Shown here: in pieces, positions 38,141-47,739 of the stretch
Numbering within the stretch: the first letter of the stretch is position 1
Layout: the number at the start of each line of letters is the position of its first letter
Source of the DNA: Planctomycetia bacterium
GTDB taxonomy: Bacteria > Planctomycetota > Planctomycetia > Pirellulales > PNKZ01
Direction: 5' to 3'
DNA: 64,000 bases
NCBI GenBank assembly: GCA_021413845.1
Contig: JAIOPP010000036.1
Location: forward strand, 17,797 to 81,796
Program-made: the position numbers and the translations under genes
Notes under the pieces: generated by a model
The model's database searches: none
What the model saw: the letters and a program-made list of their open reading frames with translations, nothing else
Told to the model about the DNA's origin: nothing

Positions 38141-38490
38141 CACTGCAAAGTAGCGGCGCATGCGCTCGCTTGAATTGTGCTTCTTCGTTCGCTTCGGCAG
38201 CTTGTGAAGTGGCCCGACCACAGGCTTTCGTGCAGTCTTCCGATGCGCGCAAAAGGCCACGATTTCGGACTTTTTTCCCAGCGAAGCTTGCAATAACGAG
38301 ATCCGCCGATATGATCTGAATCCGTGGGAAACTTGCCCATGCAGTTTCGGTAAGCTGAGACTGTGTGGTTTTAGAGCCCATTGCTCTTAGGCAGTTCGGA
38401 AACGGAGTTCCGCAATAAACCGTCGACTCGGTTGCCGTAAGGCATCCGGCTCGACGATGACGGGCGCTTCGATCTCGAGTACGTCGACCC
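38141..38490. other. 350-bp region before mraZ
   Basis: No gene is supported. A weak sigma-70-like pair, TTGCAA (38288-38293) and TATGAT (38310-38315) with 16 bp between, could serve mraZ. Only one GTGGGAAA-like site was seen, not the tandem GGGA boxes that MraZ usually binds. Confidence 0.35.
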
Positions 38491-38979
38491 ATGGCCGCTT
38501 CGGCAGCAGACTTGATCCTCGGAGAATTTTCCCGCACGCTCGATGAGCGCTTTCGCGTGGCGGTGCCGAGCGAAATGGTCGCGCTGTTGGGAGCGACGGA
38601 TGGTCGCTGTGTGCTCGCGAAAGAACGGCCCGGGTGTCTCAGCCTTTGGGAAGCGAAGGCTTGGACCGAACGCATGCAGGCCGGCGTCGAATTGATTCGG
38701 GCCAAGATGCGGGCAGGGAAGTTGGATGGGCGCTCGTCGCAAGTGCAAGTGCTCGGGCGCTTGCTTTCGACCCGACATGCCGAAGTGCAACTCGGCGATC
38801 GAGGGCGTTTGTTGGTGCCCGACGGTTTCCGCGGCTTTCTTAAAGCCGTGGGAGGAGGAGAAGTGATGCTCGTCGGCGCCGGCGTCTGTATCGAGATTTG
38901 GCATCCGCCGTCGTGGCTCGATTATCTCGAACGGCGCATGCCTCGCTTCCGAAAACTATTCGATCAACTCGCCGATTGA
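38491..38979 (+). CDS. mraZ: MraZ-like transcriptional regulator (two SpoVT-AbrB domains)
   Basis: This 162-residue protein has two MraZ/AbrB-like swapped-hairpin domains: LILGEFSRTLDERFRVAVPSEM near the N-terminus and LLSTRHAEVQLGDRGRLLVP in the middle, where the family shows DxQGR(I/L)xxP. In most bacteria mraZ is the first gene of the division and cell-wall (dcw) cluster and represses it. Here it stands alone, with uvrC before it and pyrG convergent, and no ftsZ or mur gene in the window. The domain match is good; the target genes are unknown. Confidence 0.85.
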   Translation: MAASAADLILGEFSRTLDERFRVAVPSEMVALLGATDGRCVLAKERPGCLSLWEAKAWTERMQAGVELIRAKMRAGKLDGRSSQVQVLGRLLSTRHAEVQLGDRGRLLVPDGFRGFLKAVGGGEVMLVGAGVCIEIWHPPSWLDYLERRMPRFRKLFDQLAD

Positions 38980-39175
38980 TTTTTGGCCGATTGATTTTTG
39001 ATTGTGCGATCCGCAATCGGTTTTTAACACGTTTACGATATCCGGCTCGGTGCGGAGGGTTTGCTCTTCGTTTTGCTCCCGTTGTCACCCGGTGCAGCTT
39101 GGCGAATCCAGGGATTGGAAAATTGGCTAGGACGGCCTCAGAGTCTCCTCCCCCGAGCCGGATACTTTTTCAAGC

Positions 39176-39256
39176 AGTGGTCGGTGGTCAGTTGTCAGTG
39201 ATCAGATAGGAAGTTCGCTTCCCAAGCTGAACACTGAACACCGGCCACTGACCACT
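39176..39256. repeat. Long imperfect hairpin made of AGTGGTCAGTGG-like repeats
   Basis: Two 30-base arms (39176-39205 and 39227-39256) are imperfectly complementary, each built of short AGTGG/TCAG(T) units. Inside them GGAAG/CTTCC closes a TTCG loop (209-222 of this kilobase). The element fills the gap between convergent mraZ and pyrG. It looks like a dispersed REP/BIME-type intergenic element, and could also end transcription. Confidence 0.7.
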
Positions 39257-39267
39257 TCCCGCAGCAC

Positions 39268-40923
39268 TCAATCGATGATCGTTTGCGTTTCCAGTTCTTT
39301 GCCGCGTGGGTCGCCGCCGCGGCTGTTGCGGCGTTGAATCGCCGCCGCGATGAAGTCGCGGAACAGCGGGTGTGCGGCGATCGGCTTGCTCTTGAATTCC
39401 GGATGGAATTGCACGGCCAAGAACCACGGATGGGCCGGGTATTCCAAAATTTCGACGAGCGCTCCGTCGGGGCTTTTGCCCGTGAAACGGAGCCCGTGTG
39501 CCTCAAATTGCTGACGGTAAACGTTGTTGAACTCGTAGCGATGGCGATGGCGCTCGGTGATTTGCGCCGCGCCGTAAGCCGCTTCGGCCTTGCTGCCGGC
39601 TTCGAGCATGGCGGGCTGCGCGCCGAGACGCATCGTGCCTCCCATGTCGGTAATCGTCTTTTGTTCGTTGAGCAAGCAAATCACGGGATGCTTGGTGTCT
39701 TTGCTGAACTCGGTCGAGTGTGCTCCTTCGAGACCGATCACGTTACGGGCGAATTCGATCGCGGCGCATTGCATGCCGAGGCAGATGCCGAAAAACGGGA
39801 TGTCGCGCATCCGCGCAAAGCGAATCGCCTCGATCTTTCCTTCGATCCCGCGCTCGCCGAAGCCGCCGGGAATGAGAATGCCGTCGTAGCCCGACAGGAG
39901 GCGTTCGGGCCCTTCGCGTTCGACTTCTTCCGCCTGAATCCGTTGGATGCGCACTTGCGCGTGGTTGGCGATGCCGGCATGGTCGAGCGATTCGTAGATC
40001 GATTTATACGCGTCGCGATGCTCGGCGTATTTGCCGACGACGGCGATGCTGATCTCTTCGCGCGGATTGCGCAAGCGATGCAGTAGCTCTTTCCACTGGT
40101 CGAGCTTCAATCGACCGGCTGGCAGGTTCAGCCGTTTGCAGATCAACTCGTCGAGTTTGTTTTCGACCAAGCTGAACGGCACTTCGTAGATCGAGAAGTC
40201 TTTGTCTTTCTCTTCGATCACGGCTTCGAGCGGCAGATTGCAGAACAGCGCGATCTTTTCGCGGTCTTCGCGGCTGATCGTCCGCTCGGTGCGGCAAATC
40301 AGCACGTCGGGCTGGATGCCGATCTCGCGCATCTGGCCGACCGAGTGCTGCGTCGGCTTGGTCTTCAATTCGCCGGCCGCTTTGAGATACGGAACCAGCG
40401 TGAGATGGATGTAGAGGCAATTCTCTTTGCCGATATCAAGCGAATATTGCCGGATCGCTTCGAGAAACGGCAGGCTTTCGATATCGCCGACCGTGCCGCC
40501 GATCTCGGTGATGACGACATCGACGTCGTCGGCCGCGAGCTTCGCCACGCACGACTTGATCTCGTTCGTGATATGCGGAATGACCTGCACGGTCTTGCCG
40601 AGGAACTCGCCGCGCCGTTCCTTATTAATGACCGAAAGATAGATCTGACCGGTCGTGTAGTTCGAGTCGCGCGTGAGGGGGCCGTTCGTGAAGCGCTCGT
40701 AGTGGCCGAGATCGAGGTCGGTCTCGCTCCCGTCGTCGAGCACATAGACTTCCCCGTGCTGATAGGGGCTCATCGTGCCGGGATCGACGTTGATATAAGG
40801 GTCGAACTTTTGCAAGCGAACCCGTAGGCCGCGCTGCTCGAGCAGCATGCCGACCGACGCGCTGGTCAATCCTTTTCCCAACGAACTGACGACGCCGCCG
40901 GTTACGAAAATATGTTTCGTCAT
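39268..40923 (-). CDS. pyrG: CTP synthase
   Basis: This 551-residue enzyme aminates UTP to CTP with ATP and glutamine. The N-terminal synthase domain starts [20 protein letters not shown] and contains [20 protein letters not shown] and [18 protein letters not shown]. The C-terminal glutaminase domain has [12 protein letters not shown], the nucleophile in [11 protein letters not shown], and the His/Glu pair in [12 protein letters not shown]. The ATG at 40923 is the family start; the frame runs open upstream without meaning. It lies 179 bp downstream of kdsB, which consumes CTP, on the same strand. Confidence 0.97.
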   Translation of the reverse strand: MTKHIFVTGGVVSSLGKGLTSASVGMLLEQRGLRVRLQKFDPYINVDPGTMSPYQHGEVYVLDDGSETDLDLGHYERFTNGPLTRDSNYTTGQIYLSVINKERRGEFLGKTVQVIPHITNEIKSCVAKLAADDVDVVITEIGGTVGDIESLPFLEAIRQYSLDIGKENCLYIHLTLVPYLKAAGELKTKPTQHSVGQMREIGIQPDVLICRTERTISREDREKIALFCNLPLEAVIEEKDKDFSIYEVPFSLVENKLDELICKRLNLPAGRLKLDQWKELLHRLRNPREEISIAVVGKYAEHRDAYKSIYESLDHAGIANHAQVRIQRIQAEEVEREGPERLLSGYDGILIPGGFGERGIEGKIEAIRFARMRDIPFFGICLGMQCAAIEFARNVIGLEGAHSTEFSKDTKHPVICLLNEQKTITDMGGTMRLGAQPAMLEAGSKAEAAYGAAQITERHRHRYEFNNVYRQQFEAHGLRFTGKSPDGALVEILEYPAHPWFLAVQFHPEFKSKPIAAHPLFRDFIAAAIQRRNSRGGDPRGKELETQTIID

Positions 40924-41051
40924 GCGATTATCGGCCCCTTGCGTTTCGGCTTCTGGGTAAAAGCCGATTCTATCAGCTAGCGGAACTTCCGCCATGAGGC
41001 CCACGGCGCTTCGACGGAAACACTGTTAGCCGCAATACTTCGGAAGTTTTA

Positions 41052-41070
41052 CGGCGAGTTTCACTCGCCG
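41052..41070. repeat. Inverted repeat between kdsB and pyrG
   Basis: CGGCGAG (41052-41058) and CTCGCCG (41064-41070) form a 7-bp stem with a 5-base loop. No T-run follows on either strand, so it is not a standard terminator; it may attenuate or stabilise the mRNA. Confidence 0.5.
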
Positions 41071-41102
41071 CAAGCCAGGCCATTCGCTTAAGGCCTGTCG
41101 CG

Positions 41103-41855
41103 TTAGGCTCGGCCGGCGCGCGCCACGAACGCCGCGTAGTCGGCCGGGGTATCGATGCCGCGCGTCGGTTCGTCGACGACCCCCACGCCGATTTCGTAGC
41201 CCGCTTCCAGGACTCGGAGCTGTTCGAGCTTCTCGATCTGCTCGAATCGCGACGGGGGAAGCGCCGCGATTTGCATTAAGAACTCACGCCGATAGGCATA
41301 GAGCCCGATGTGTTGCAGGAACGGCGCAGGCTCGGCTGCCAGGAGCGCATCGTCCCATTCGCGCGGATGCGGCACGACGCTCCGGCTGAAATAAAGCGCG
41401 CGGCCGCGCCGGTCGCACACGACCTTCACGACCGCCGGATTTTCCAGCATGGCCCGAGTCCGAATCGGAGTCGCCAGGGTCGACATCACGAGCGATGGAT
41501 CGCGCTCTAAGATTTCGATCGCCAGATCGATCGAGCTCCCCGCGATCTCCGGTTCATCCCCTTGCACGTTGACGATAATCTCGACGTCGTCCGGGAGTTG
41601 CCGTGCCACCTCGGCCACGCGATCGGTGCCGCTGGCGCAATCGACGCTCGTCATCTGCGCAAGGCCGGCAAACGCGACGACCTCGCGCCGAATCTCTTCC
41701 GCGTCGGTCGCCACACAGTAGCCCGACGGGCGTCGTGCTCGTCGCGCCGATTCATAAGTGTGTTGAATCAGCGACTTGCCGGTCTCGCGAAGCAGAAGCT
41801 TTTGCGGTAGCCGAGTCGAAGCCAACCGCGCGGGGATCACGACGAAAGATTTCAC
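41103..41855 (-). CDS. kdsB: 3-deoxy-manno-octulosonate cytidylyltransferase
   Basis: This protein has 250 residues from the GTG at 41855, which has AGGAG eight bases upstream; the open frame further up has no family match. It activates Kdo as CMP-Kdo for lipid A/LPS core synthesis. Motifs: FVVIPARLASTRLPQKLL (nucleotide binding), VATDAEEIRREVVAF, IIVNVQGDEPEI, ALYFSRSVVPHPREW, and IGLYAYRREFLM. Length is exactly that of KdsB. With pyrG downstream supplying CTP and lnt elsewhere in the window, it points to a lipid A/Kdo-bearing outer membrane. Confidence 0.95.
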   Translation of the reverse strand: MKSFVVIPARLASTRLPQKLLLRETGKSLIQHTYESARRARRPSGYCVATDAEEIRREVVAFAGLAQMTSVDCASGTDRVAEVARQLPDDVEIIVNVQGDEPEIAGSSIDLAIEILERDPSLVMSTLATPIRTRAMLENPAVVKVVCDRRGRALYFSRSVVPHPREWDDALLAAEPAPFLQHIGLYAYRREFLMQIAALPPSRFEQIEKLEQLRVLEAGYEIGVGVVDEPTRGIDTPADYAAFVARAGRA

Positions 41856-42173
41856 GAACCGGGCTCCTGAAGGGCAGAGGTATCGGCATCGAACCGCCAC
41901 TCGTATTTCGAGAGTGTCTCGTCGCACGGTGTCGATGCCCAATGTCGATGCATCGACGTTAGCTGGTGTAAGCGAGAAAATCCGCTTAATCCGAGGCAAA
42001 GCCGCGATTGTAGCCGTCGACAAGCAGCGGTCTACGGCATTTACCGCCGTTCGCGCGTCGACTGCCGGCATACGGTTCTCTAGCGGCGATTCCGCGGGTT
42101 TGATACAGTCCGCGGCCCAATCGGTACGTTGGGATCGGGAATTTATTTTCTACGTCGAGCAGTGAGGTCGATC

Positions 42174-44060
42174 ATGTGCGGCATCGTCGGATATGTAGGA
42201 AGTCGCGAGTGCATCGATTTTCTCGTGCATGGCTTGCGCCGGCTTGAGTATCGCGGTTACGACAGTTCCGGCGTGGTGACGCTCGGCGATGCGACTCCGC
42301 TGACCGTCGTGAAGGCGGCCGGCCGCATCGACAAACTCGTCGCCAAGCTCGCGCAGACGCCGACCAACGGCACGACCGGCGTCGGGCACACGCGCTGGGC
42401 CACACACGGTCCGGCGACCGACGTAAACGCGCATCCGCATCTCGGCGGCAACGGCATCGTGGCCGTCGTGCATAACGGCGTGATCGAAAACTTTCGACCG
42501 TTGAAGCAACGCCTCGAATCGCTCGGCTACTGCTTCCGTTCCGCGACCGATACGGAAGTGGTCGCGCATTTGGTCGCCGAACAACTCACGAAAGAATTGG
42601 CCGCGGAACCGATCGCGACGATCGAAGAGATGGCGGCGCGAAACTACGAACCGTTGGTCAACACGGTCCGTGCCGTCTTGTTGAAGTTGCATGGCACTTA
42701 CGGGTTGGGCGTCGTGTTTCGCGATTTCCCCGGCGTGATCATCGCGGCGAAGCTCGGCAGCCCGCTCGTCGTCGGCGTCGGACAAGGCGAACACTTTCTC
42801 GCGAGCGATGCCTCGCCGCTCGTCGGGAGCACCGACAAGATCGTGTACCTCAACGATCACGAGATCGCCGTCGTCACGGCCGACTCGCTGCGCATTCTTC
42901 ATCGCGACATGGGAGAGACGACGGCCGACGTTCGTACGCTCGACGTGCGCTCGAACGATGTCGACAAAGGGGACTTCGAGCATTTCATGCTCAAGGAGAT
43001 CTTCGAGCAGCCCGACACCTTGCGCAACACGATGCGCGGACGACTCTGCGTCGACGAAGCGACGGCACATTTCGGCGGCCTGAATCTTACCGCCAAGGAA
43101 CTTCGCTCGGTGAAGCGCATCGTGCTGACCGGTTGCGGCACCAGTTGGCATGCAGGACTCGTGGGTAAGTATCTGATCGAAGAACTGGCGCGCATTCCGG
43201 TCGAAGTGGAGTATGCGAGCGAGCTGCGGTATCGCAATCCGCCGCTCGACGACGGCACGCTCGTCTTCGCGATCACGCAGTCGGGCGAAACCGCCGACAC
43301 GTTGGCCGCGATGCGCGAGATGAAGCGCATGGGACACATGACCTTGGCGATCTCGAACGTCGTCGGTAGCACGATCGCCCAGGAAGCGCACGGCGGTATC
43401 TATCTGCATGCGGGCCCCGAGATCGGCGTCGCTTCGACGAAGGCTTTTACTTCGCAATGCGCCGCGCTGACGATGCTCGCGCTCTACCTCGGACGGATGC
43501 GGCACCTGAGCCATACGCAAGGTGCGCGGATCATCGAACAGTTGCAAGCCTTGCCCGAGCATGTTCGGCAAGCGCTCGAGACCGATGCCGCGATTCGTCG
43601 GATCGCCGCGAAGTATGTCGACTGCCGGACGTTCCTCTATCTCGGCAGGCAGTTCAACTTCCCGGCTGCTCTCGAAGGGGCCTTGAAGCTCAAGGAAATC
43701 AGCTACATCCACGCCGAAGGTTATCCGGCCGCGGAGATGAAGCATGGCCCGATCGCGCTCGTCGATGCCGAGACTCCGAGCGTGTTCATCGTGCCGAAGG
43801 GTGCGCTGTTCGATAAAGTGATGTCGAACATGGAAGAAATAAAAGCCCGCGGCGGACCGGTGATTGCGATCACTTGTCCGGAGGGGGCGAGCGCCGTCGA
43901 ATTGGCCGACGATGTGATCGAGATCCCGGCGGTTGCCGACTTCTTGCAGCCGATCGTTTCGGCGATTCCGCTCCAGCTTTTGGCGTACCACATCGCGGTT
44001 CTCCGCGGCTGCGACGTCGACAAGCCCCGCAACCTCGCGAAGAGCGTGACTGTCGAGTAG
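42174..44060 (+). CDS. glmS: Glutamine-fructose-6-phosphate aminotransferase
   Basis: This 628-residue enzyme makes glucosamine-6-P, the first step to UDP-GlcNAc. It starts at MCGIVGYVGSREC, where Cys2 becomes the N-terminal nucleophile after Met removal. The glutaminase domain contains LEYRGYDSSGV and GHTRWATHGPATDVNAHP. Two SIS sugar-isomerase domains follow (VLTGCGTSWHAGLVGKYL, ITQSGETADTLAAM; LYLGRQFNFPAALEGALKLKEISYIHAEGYPAAEMKHGP), ending in DKPRNLAKSVTVE, the canonical C-terminus. The ATG at 42174 is fixed by the catalytic Cys. It is divergent from kdsB. Confidence 0.97.
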   Translation: MCGIVGYVGSRECIDFLVHGLRRLEYRGYDSSGVVTLGDATPLTVVKAAGRIDKLVAKLAQTPTNGTTGVGHTRWATHGPATDVNAHPHLGGNGIVAVVHNGVIENFRPLKQRLESLGYCFRSATDTEVVAHLVAEQLTKELAAEPIATIEEMAARNYEPLVNTVRAVLLKLHGTYGLGVVFRDFPGVIIAAKLGSPLVVGVGQGEHFLASDASPLVGSTDKIVYLNDHEIAVVTADSLRILHRDMGETTADVRTLDVRSNDVDKGDFEHFMLKEIFEQPDTLRNTMRGRLCVDEATAHFGGLNLTAKELRSVKRIVLTGCGTSWHAGLVGKYLIEELARIPVEVEYASELRYRNPPLDDGTLVFAITQSGETADTLAAMREMKRMGHMTLAISNVVGSTIAQEAHGGIYLHAGPEIGVASTKAFTSQCAALTMLALYLGRMRHLSHTQGARIIEQLQALPEHVRQALETDAAIRRIAAKYVDCRTFLYLGRQFNFPAALEGALKLKEISYIHAEGYPAAEMKHGPIALVDAETPSVFIVPKGALFDKVMSNMEEIKARGGPVIAITCPEGASAVELADDVIEIPAVADFLQPIVSAIPLQLLAYHIAVLRGCDVDKPRNLAKSVTVE

Positions 44061-44168
44061 CTCTTCGAGAGGCGGGCGAATCGACCTCGGGCGCTTGAGC
44101 AAACCACACGATCTGCCATACTAACGGCTCGATCGGCGACGGCCTCTATAAACGCCGCCGATCCATCA

Positions 44169-44241
<73 letters not shown>

Positions 44242-44245
44242 TCAA

Positions 44246-44289
44246 GAAAACCCTCGTATTCTTTGGTGGATACGGGGGTTTTCGTTTTT
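44246..44289 (+). terminator. Rho-independent terminator of the CAT tRNA
   Basis: A 14-bp stem with one G-T (44246-44259 with 44270-44283) and a 10-base loop is followed by GTTTTTC, five bases after the tRNA. The rest of the 326-bp gap up to the next gene shows nothing else. Confidence 0.9.
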
Positions 44290-44567
44290 CACGGCTGAAG
44301 CGTCGTTGGCCGTTGAGGCGTGTCGGACGCGAGGCATCGCAGGGCCGCAACGGAATTTGCGGGAGGCGGTGAACTTCCTCGGCGCCGGTATGCAATTTCC
44401 ATTCATACCGACATGGAGTCGTCCTGGTTCACCAGACTTCGCCGCAGGCGCGGGCAATGCATGGAGTTTAACGATTGTAGCAATTGTATGGATTCTCCGG
44501 GCTTCGCCAGCCGATGTGGTCCCTGTCGGTCATGGTTGTTGAATGTTCATACAAGGCGGGGCTATTG

Positions 44568-45827
44568 ATGTTGATTCGATTGGGCAGGTCGGTACTTTGC
44601 ACGGCTGCGTTGTTCCTCTGGGGGGCGATCTCGGGTCCTGCGGCATCGAACGCTCAGGAGCAGCCAGTGGAAACTCCGGCTGCTGTAGCCCTGCCCAGTC
44701 CAACCCCGTCCGTCGAGGCCCCAGCCGTTGAAACACCGCCGGTTGACGTCCTGCCGATGCTCCCGGACCCGACGTATGCTGCACCGTCGCGCGTCGGAGT
44801 TCCATTGTCGGTCTACGTGCCGAACCTAAATCCCGGCTGGGAATTCACTGCCGGCGCGTTGTTGATGAAGCCGAGTGCCGACAACCTGGGCTTCGCGACC
44901 ATCACGACGTTTCTGCCACTGCAGAATCCGCAGTGGGCCGTGCAGTCGCTGGATCCGGGGTATCAGCCCGGCTTCAATGTGGGAGCCCGATATGTGATGC
45001 CCGGTTCCGGCACCGACTTCCGGATGAATTGGGACCACCTCCGCACGAGCGACTCCCGGTCCGTGGCGGTCGGCAATCCGAACACGCAATGGATTTCTCC
45101 GTTCAGTCAGACCGGGCCGTCTACGTCGGAGGCTCCGAACAACGTCGGGATCTTCCACTTCAAGTCGGCCGATGGGCAAGTCGACTTCGGCTATGACATG
45201 GCTAACTTCGATCTGGGACAGACCGTGAACGTCGGACCGCATTCCCAGTTTCGGATCTTTGCGGGCTTGTCGTACACACGACTGAAGGAGCGCTTGGTCT
45301 CGAGATTTTATAACAACCCGAACATCAACCCGGTGCTTCCGGTCGTTGCGATTCCCGACCCGACGCTGCAGTACATCTCGCTCGATAATACGTCGACTTA
45401 TTCGGGCGTGGGACCGCGCCTCGGCCTGAGCACGGACTACCGACTGTTTCGAGGGCTCAGCTTCATCGGCGAACTAAGCGGCTCGATTTTCGCGGGCCGG
45501 ATGCAGCCCGCTCAATACAAATTCGCGGGCGTTTTCCAGAGTCGAACCGACAATGAGCAGATCGCCGGCGATGCCGTGACCCAGGTCGTGTACGGCGGCG
45601 ATGCGAAAGTGGGGCTCGGCTACAAGCGCCCCGTGCTCAACGGTTCGATCTTGAATGTCGAATCGGGGTTCAGGGCCGCGATGTTCATCAACCCGTTCTC
45701 CACGTACGAGACAAGCACTAATGTCTTGCCTCTCGATATCGGTTCACTTTCGACCAACAGCATGCGGCATACGACGAGCAACTTCATGCTCAGCGGCTTT
45801 TACTGGAACTGCAGTTTGCAGTGGTGA
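44568..45827 (+). CDS. Lpg1974-type outer-membrane pore-like protein
   Basis: This 419-residue exported protein has a signal peptide (LGRSVLCTAALFLWGAISG), then a Pro/Glu/Val-rich linker (VETPPVDVLPMLPDP). A beta-barrel body follows: WEFTAGALLMKPSADNLGF, FNVGARYVMPGSGTDFRMNW, VDFGYDMANFDLGQTV, FRIFAGLSYTRLKERL, ending in WNCSLQW with a final aromatic residue. The opening GxxxLxP strand and the DFGYD(M)ANFDLG segment match the Legionella major outer-membrane-like (Lpg1974) family common in planctomycetes. The ATG at 44568 follows AAGGCGGGG. It probably forms a porin-like channel. Confidence 0.8.
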   Translation: MLIRLGRSVLCTAALFLWGAISGPAASNAQEQPVETPAAVALPSPTPSVEAPAVETPPVDVLPMLPDPTYAAPSRVGVPLSVYVPNLNPGWEFTAGALLMKPSADNLGFATITTFLPLQNPQWAVQSLDPGYQPGFNVGARYVMPGSGTDFRMNWDHLRTSDSRSVAVGNPNTQWISPFSQTGPSTSEAPNNVGIFHFKSADGQVDFGYDMANFDLGQTVNVGPHSQFRIFAGLSYTRLKERLVSRFYNNPNINPVLPVVAIPDPTLQYISLDNTSTYSGVGPRLGLSTDYRLFRGLSFIGELSGSIFAGRMQPAQYKFAGVFQSRTDNEQIAGDAVTQVVYGGDAKVGLGYKRPVLNGSILNVESGFRAAMFINPFSTYETSTNVLPLDIGSLSTNSMRHTTSNFMLSGFYWNCSLQW

Positions 45828-45940
45828 CCGGCATGGTATTGTCTCTCGTTTCGATGCCGACCACGACCGACGAACGATCGCCCGCGAAACCGGCGCTGAG
45901 GCGTGTTCGTCGCCACGCATCGTAGCGGCGTCGTGGTTAG

Positions 45941-46660
45941 CTATTTCCCTTCTTTCTTCTCGGTCGAGGCTGGAGCGATACCTGCTTTGGCGGCGTCGGC
46001 GGCTTTCTTTTTGGCTTCTTCGTTCATCATCAAAAACGGATTGGGCTTGAGCTCGATCTTCTTGACCGTTTGCAGATAGTCGAGCACGCTCGCCGATTGA
46101 TCCCCGCCGACTTGCGCATGAAAGTGCAGCGAGAAGCCATGCGGTCCTTTCACGTCGATCAGCTTCGGCTGGTGCGTGATGAGCGTGCGGATCACATCCA
46201 CTTGGCCCAGCATCGCCGAGCAGAAGATGTCGGGACGCGCTCCCCGTTCGAGTAACAACTCGACGATGTCGTGGCGGCCGCAATGGGCCGCAGCGCCGAG
46301 TCCGCTTTCCCAATCGCCGGCGCCCCAATTCATGATCGAGAGCACCAGCGCCGCCTCTTTCTCCAGTAGCTTTTTCACCATGTCGAGATCGGTGTGCGCA
46401 AACATCACGAAGTCTTGAATCAGCAACCGATTGATCTGCGCGTTCTTCCACTTCGGCTGAAACGTAGGGGCCGGGTAATCTCGCTCGAACGGCGCTTCGC
46501 GCGGCCCCGGCGGCGGTGCCTGAGCGGCCGTTGACTTCGGTGTAGCGTCCTTCGGTGCGGCCGCCGGCGTCTCTTCCGCTCGCAGCGTGGAAGCGGAAGA
46601 AACGAATGCTCCGGCCGTCAGCGCGGCGAACGAGCGACGGGTGTACTTGTCGGTGGGCAT
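45941..46660 (-). CDS. Tat-exported ankyrin-repeat protein
   Basis: This 239-residue protein has a twin-arginine signal (RRSFAALTAGAFVSSA), a Pro/Ala-rich linker and about three ankyrin repeats. The repeats are FVMFAHTDLDMVKKLLEKE, LGAAAHCGRHDIVELLLERG and SAMLGQVDVIRTLITHQP. A Lys/Ala-rich tail ends it. Ankyrin repeats bind other proteins; the partner is unknown, and the location should be periplasmic. The ATG at 46660 is chosen for the signal; the frame remains open upstream but without protein character. Confidence 0.82.
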   Translation of the reverse strand: MPTDKYTRRSFAALTAGAFVSSASTLRAEETPAAAPKDATPKSTAAQAPPPGPREAPFERDYPAPTFQPKWKNAQINRLLIQDFVMFAHTDLDMVKKLLEKEAALVLSIMNWGAGDWESGLGAAAHCGRHDIVELLLERGARPDIFCSAMLGQVDVIRTLITHQPKLIDVKGPHGFSLHFHAQVGGDQSASVLDYLQTVKKIELKPNPFLMMNEEAKKKAADAAKAGIAPASTEKKEGK

Positions 46661-47050
46661 GAAATCCGATTCCTTCAGCAGGAGACGAGCGGTGAGATCA
46701 ATGGGCGAGCCGGCGATTTCGAACTTCGTAAACCTGGTATCAGAGCAATTCGTGAATTTACCATGCTGCGAACATAGAAGCGACGAAGCACCTGGGGGAG
46801 ATTCCCGACTCGTTCCGGACGGACGATCCCAGTCGGCTGCGGACGGCGAGTGCTCTAACATCGGACTCTCGACTTTCCCCAACCTGAGCGAAATCGATCG
46901 TTTGACGCAACGCTGACTTTGATCGATGATCCAGGGAACGATCGATGTTGCTCGGCGGGCCTTCACCGAAGTCTCTTTTCGAGCAGCATCCCGCTGAGTG
47001 TGTCGGACCATCCGCAGGCTTCTTGTCCGCAGCCATCCTTGAGCAGCGCC

Positions 47051-47734
47051 ATGAATCGCAACTCTCGTATCGTTTCTCTCAGTGTGCTGCTGTTAGGATT
47101 AGTCTTGTCCGCTAAGGCCGAGGAGGTGGGGGCGCCGGGTTCTTATTCGGCAGCGTTTGTCGTGCCACTCGAGGCCGGTTGGGCTTGGCTTCGCGAAGAG
47201 CCGCAGGGATGGAGAGTTGAGCAGGGGAGCCTGGAGATTCTCGCGCAGCCGGGGCATGTGTTCGCTAAGTACAACGATGCTCGCAACGTATTGTTGCGCA
47301 AGGCTCCGGAGTCTGCGAAAGCGTGGTCGGTCGAGGTGTTCGTCGAGAGCCGGCCGACGACGCAGTTCGAGGAGGCGACTCTCTACTACTATCTCGACGA
47401 CGACAACTACGTCGGGCTGTTCCGAGAGCAACTCGGCAACGGAACGTATGTGCGGATGATTCGCGAGCAGGCGGGAACGGCGTCGTTTTTGTTCGAGAAG
47501 AAGTACGACGCGCCTGGCGTCTGGTTTCGCCTCGTCGTCGACGGCACGAAAGCGACAGGCTTCTATCGACAAACGGAAAACGATCCGTGGCTCGCGATGA
47601 GCCGTACCGAGTTGCCTGCGAAGGATGGTGTGAAAGCCGGCGTGAAGGTCGGTGTGAATGCGTCGGGCGGGCCGAAGGGAACGAATCGCTGGGCGAAGTT
47701 TCGCGACTTCCGAGTTCGAGTCCCAGCGGAGTAG
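47051..47734 (+). CDS. Exported DUF1349 / laminin-G-like protein
   Basis: This 227-residue protein has a signal peptide (SRIVSLSVLLLGLVLSAKAE) and one concanavalin-like beta-sandwich domain: GWAWLREEPQGWRVEQGSLE, ATLYYYLDDDNYVGLFREQ, VWFRLVVDGTKATGFYRQ, ending in WAKFRDFRVRVP. The W-x-REEP-x-GWR opening and the D-Y-V-x-L-FRE strand match DUF1349, related to the C-terminal domains of beta-xylosidases. It probably binds a carbohydrate outside the cytoplasm. It converges with the response-regulator gene, with only 5 bp between stops. Confidence 0.82.
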   Translation: MNRNSRIVSLSVLLLGLVLSAKAEEVGAPGSYSAAFVVPLEAGWAWLREEPQGWRVEQGSLEILAQPGHVFAKYNDARNVLLRKAPESAKAWSVEVFVESRPTTQFEEATLYYYLDDDNYVGLFREQLGNGTYVRMIREQAGTASFLFEKKYDAPGVWFRLVVDGTKATGFYRQTENDPWLAMSRTELPAKDGVKAGVKVGVNASGGPKGTNRWAKFRDFRVRVPAE

Positions 47735-47739
47735 CTGCA

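Noticed and set aside
42150..44102. 650-residue frame antisense to glmS
   Set aside because: It mirrors glmS almost exactly and reads as Arg/His-rich sequence with no domain; high GC at third positions keeps it open.
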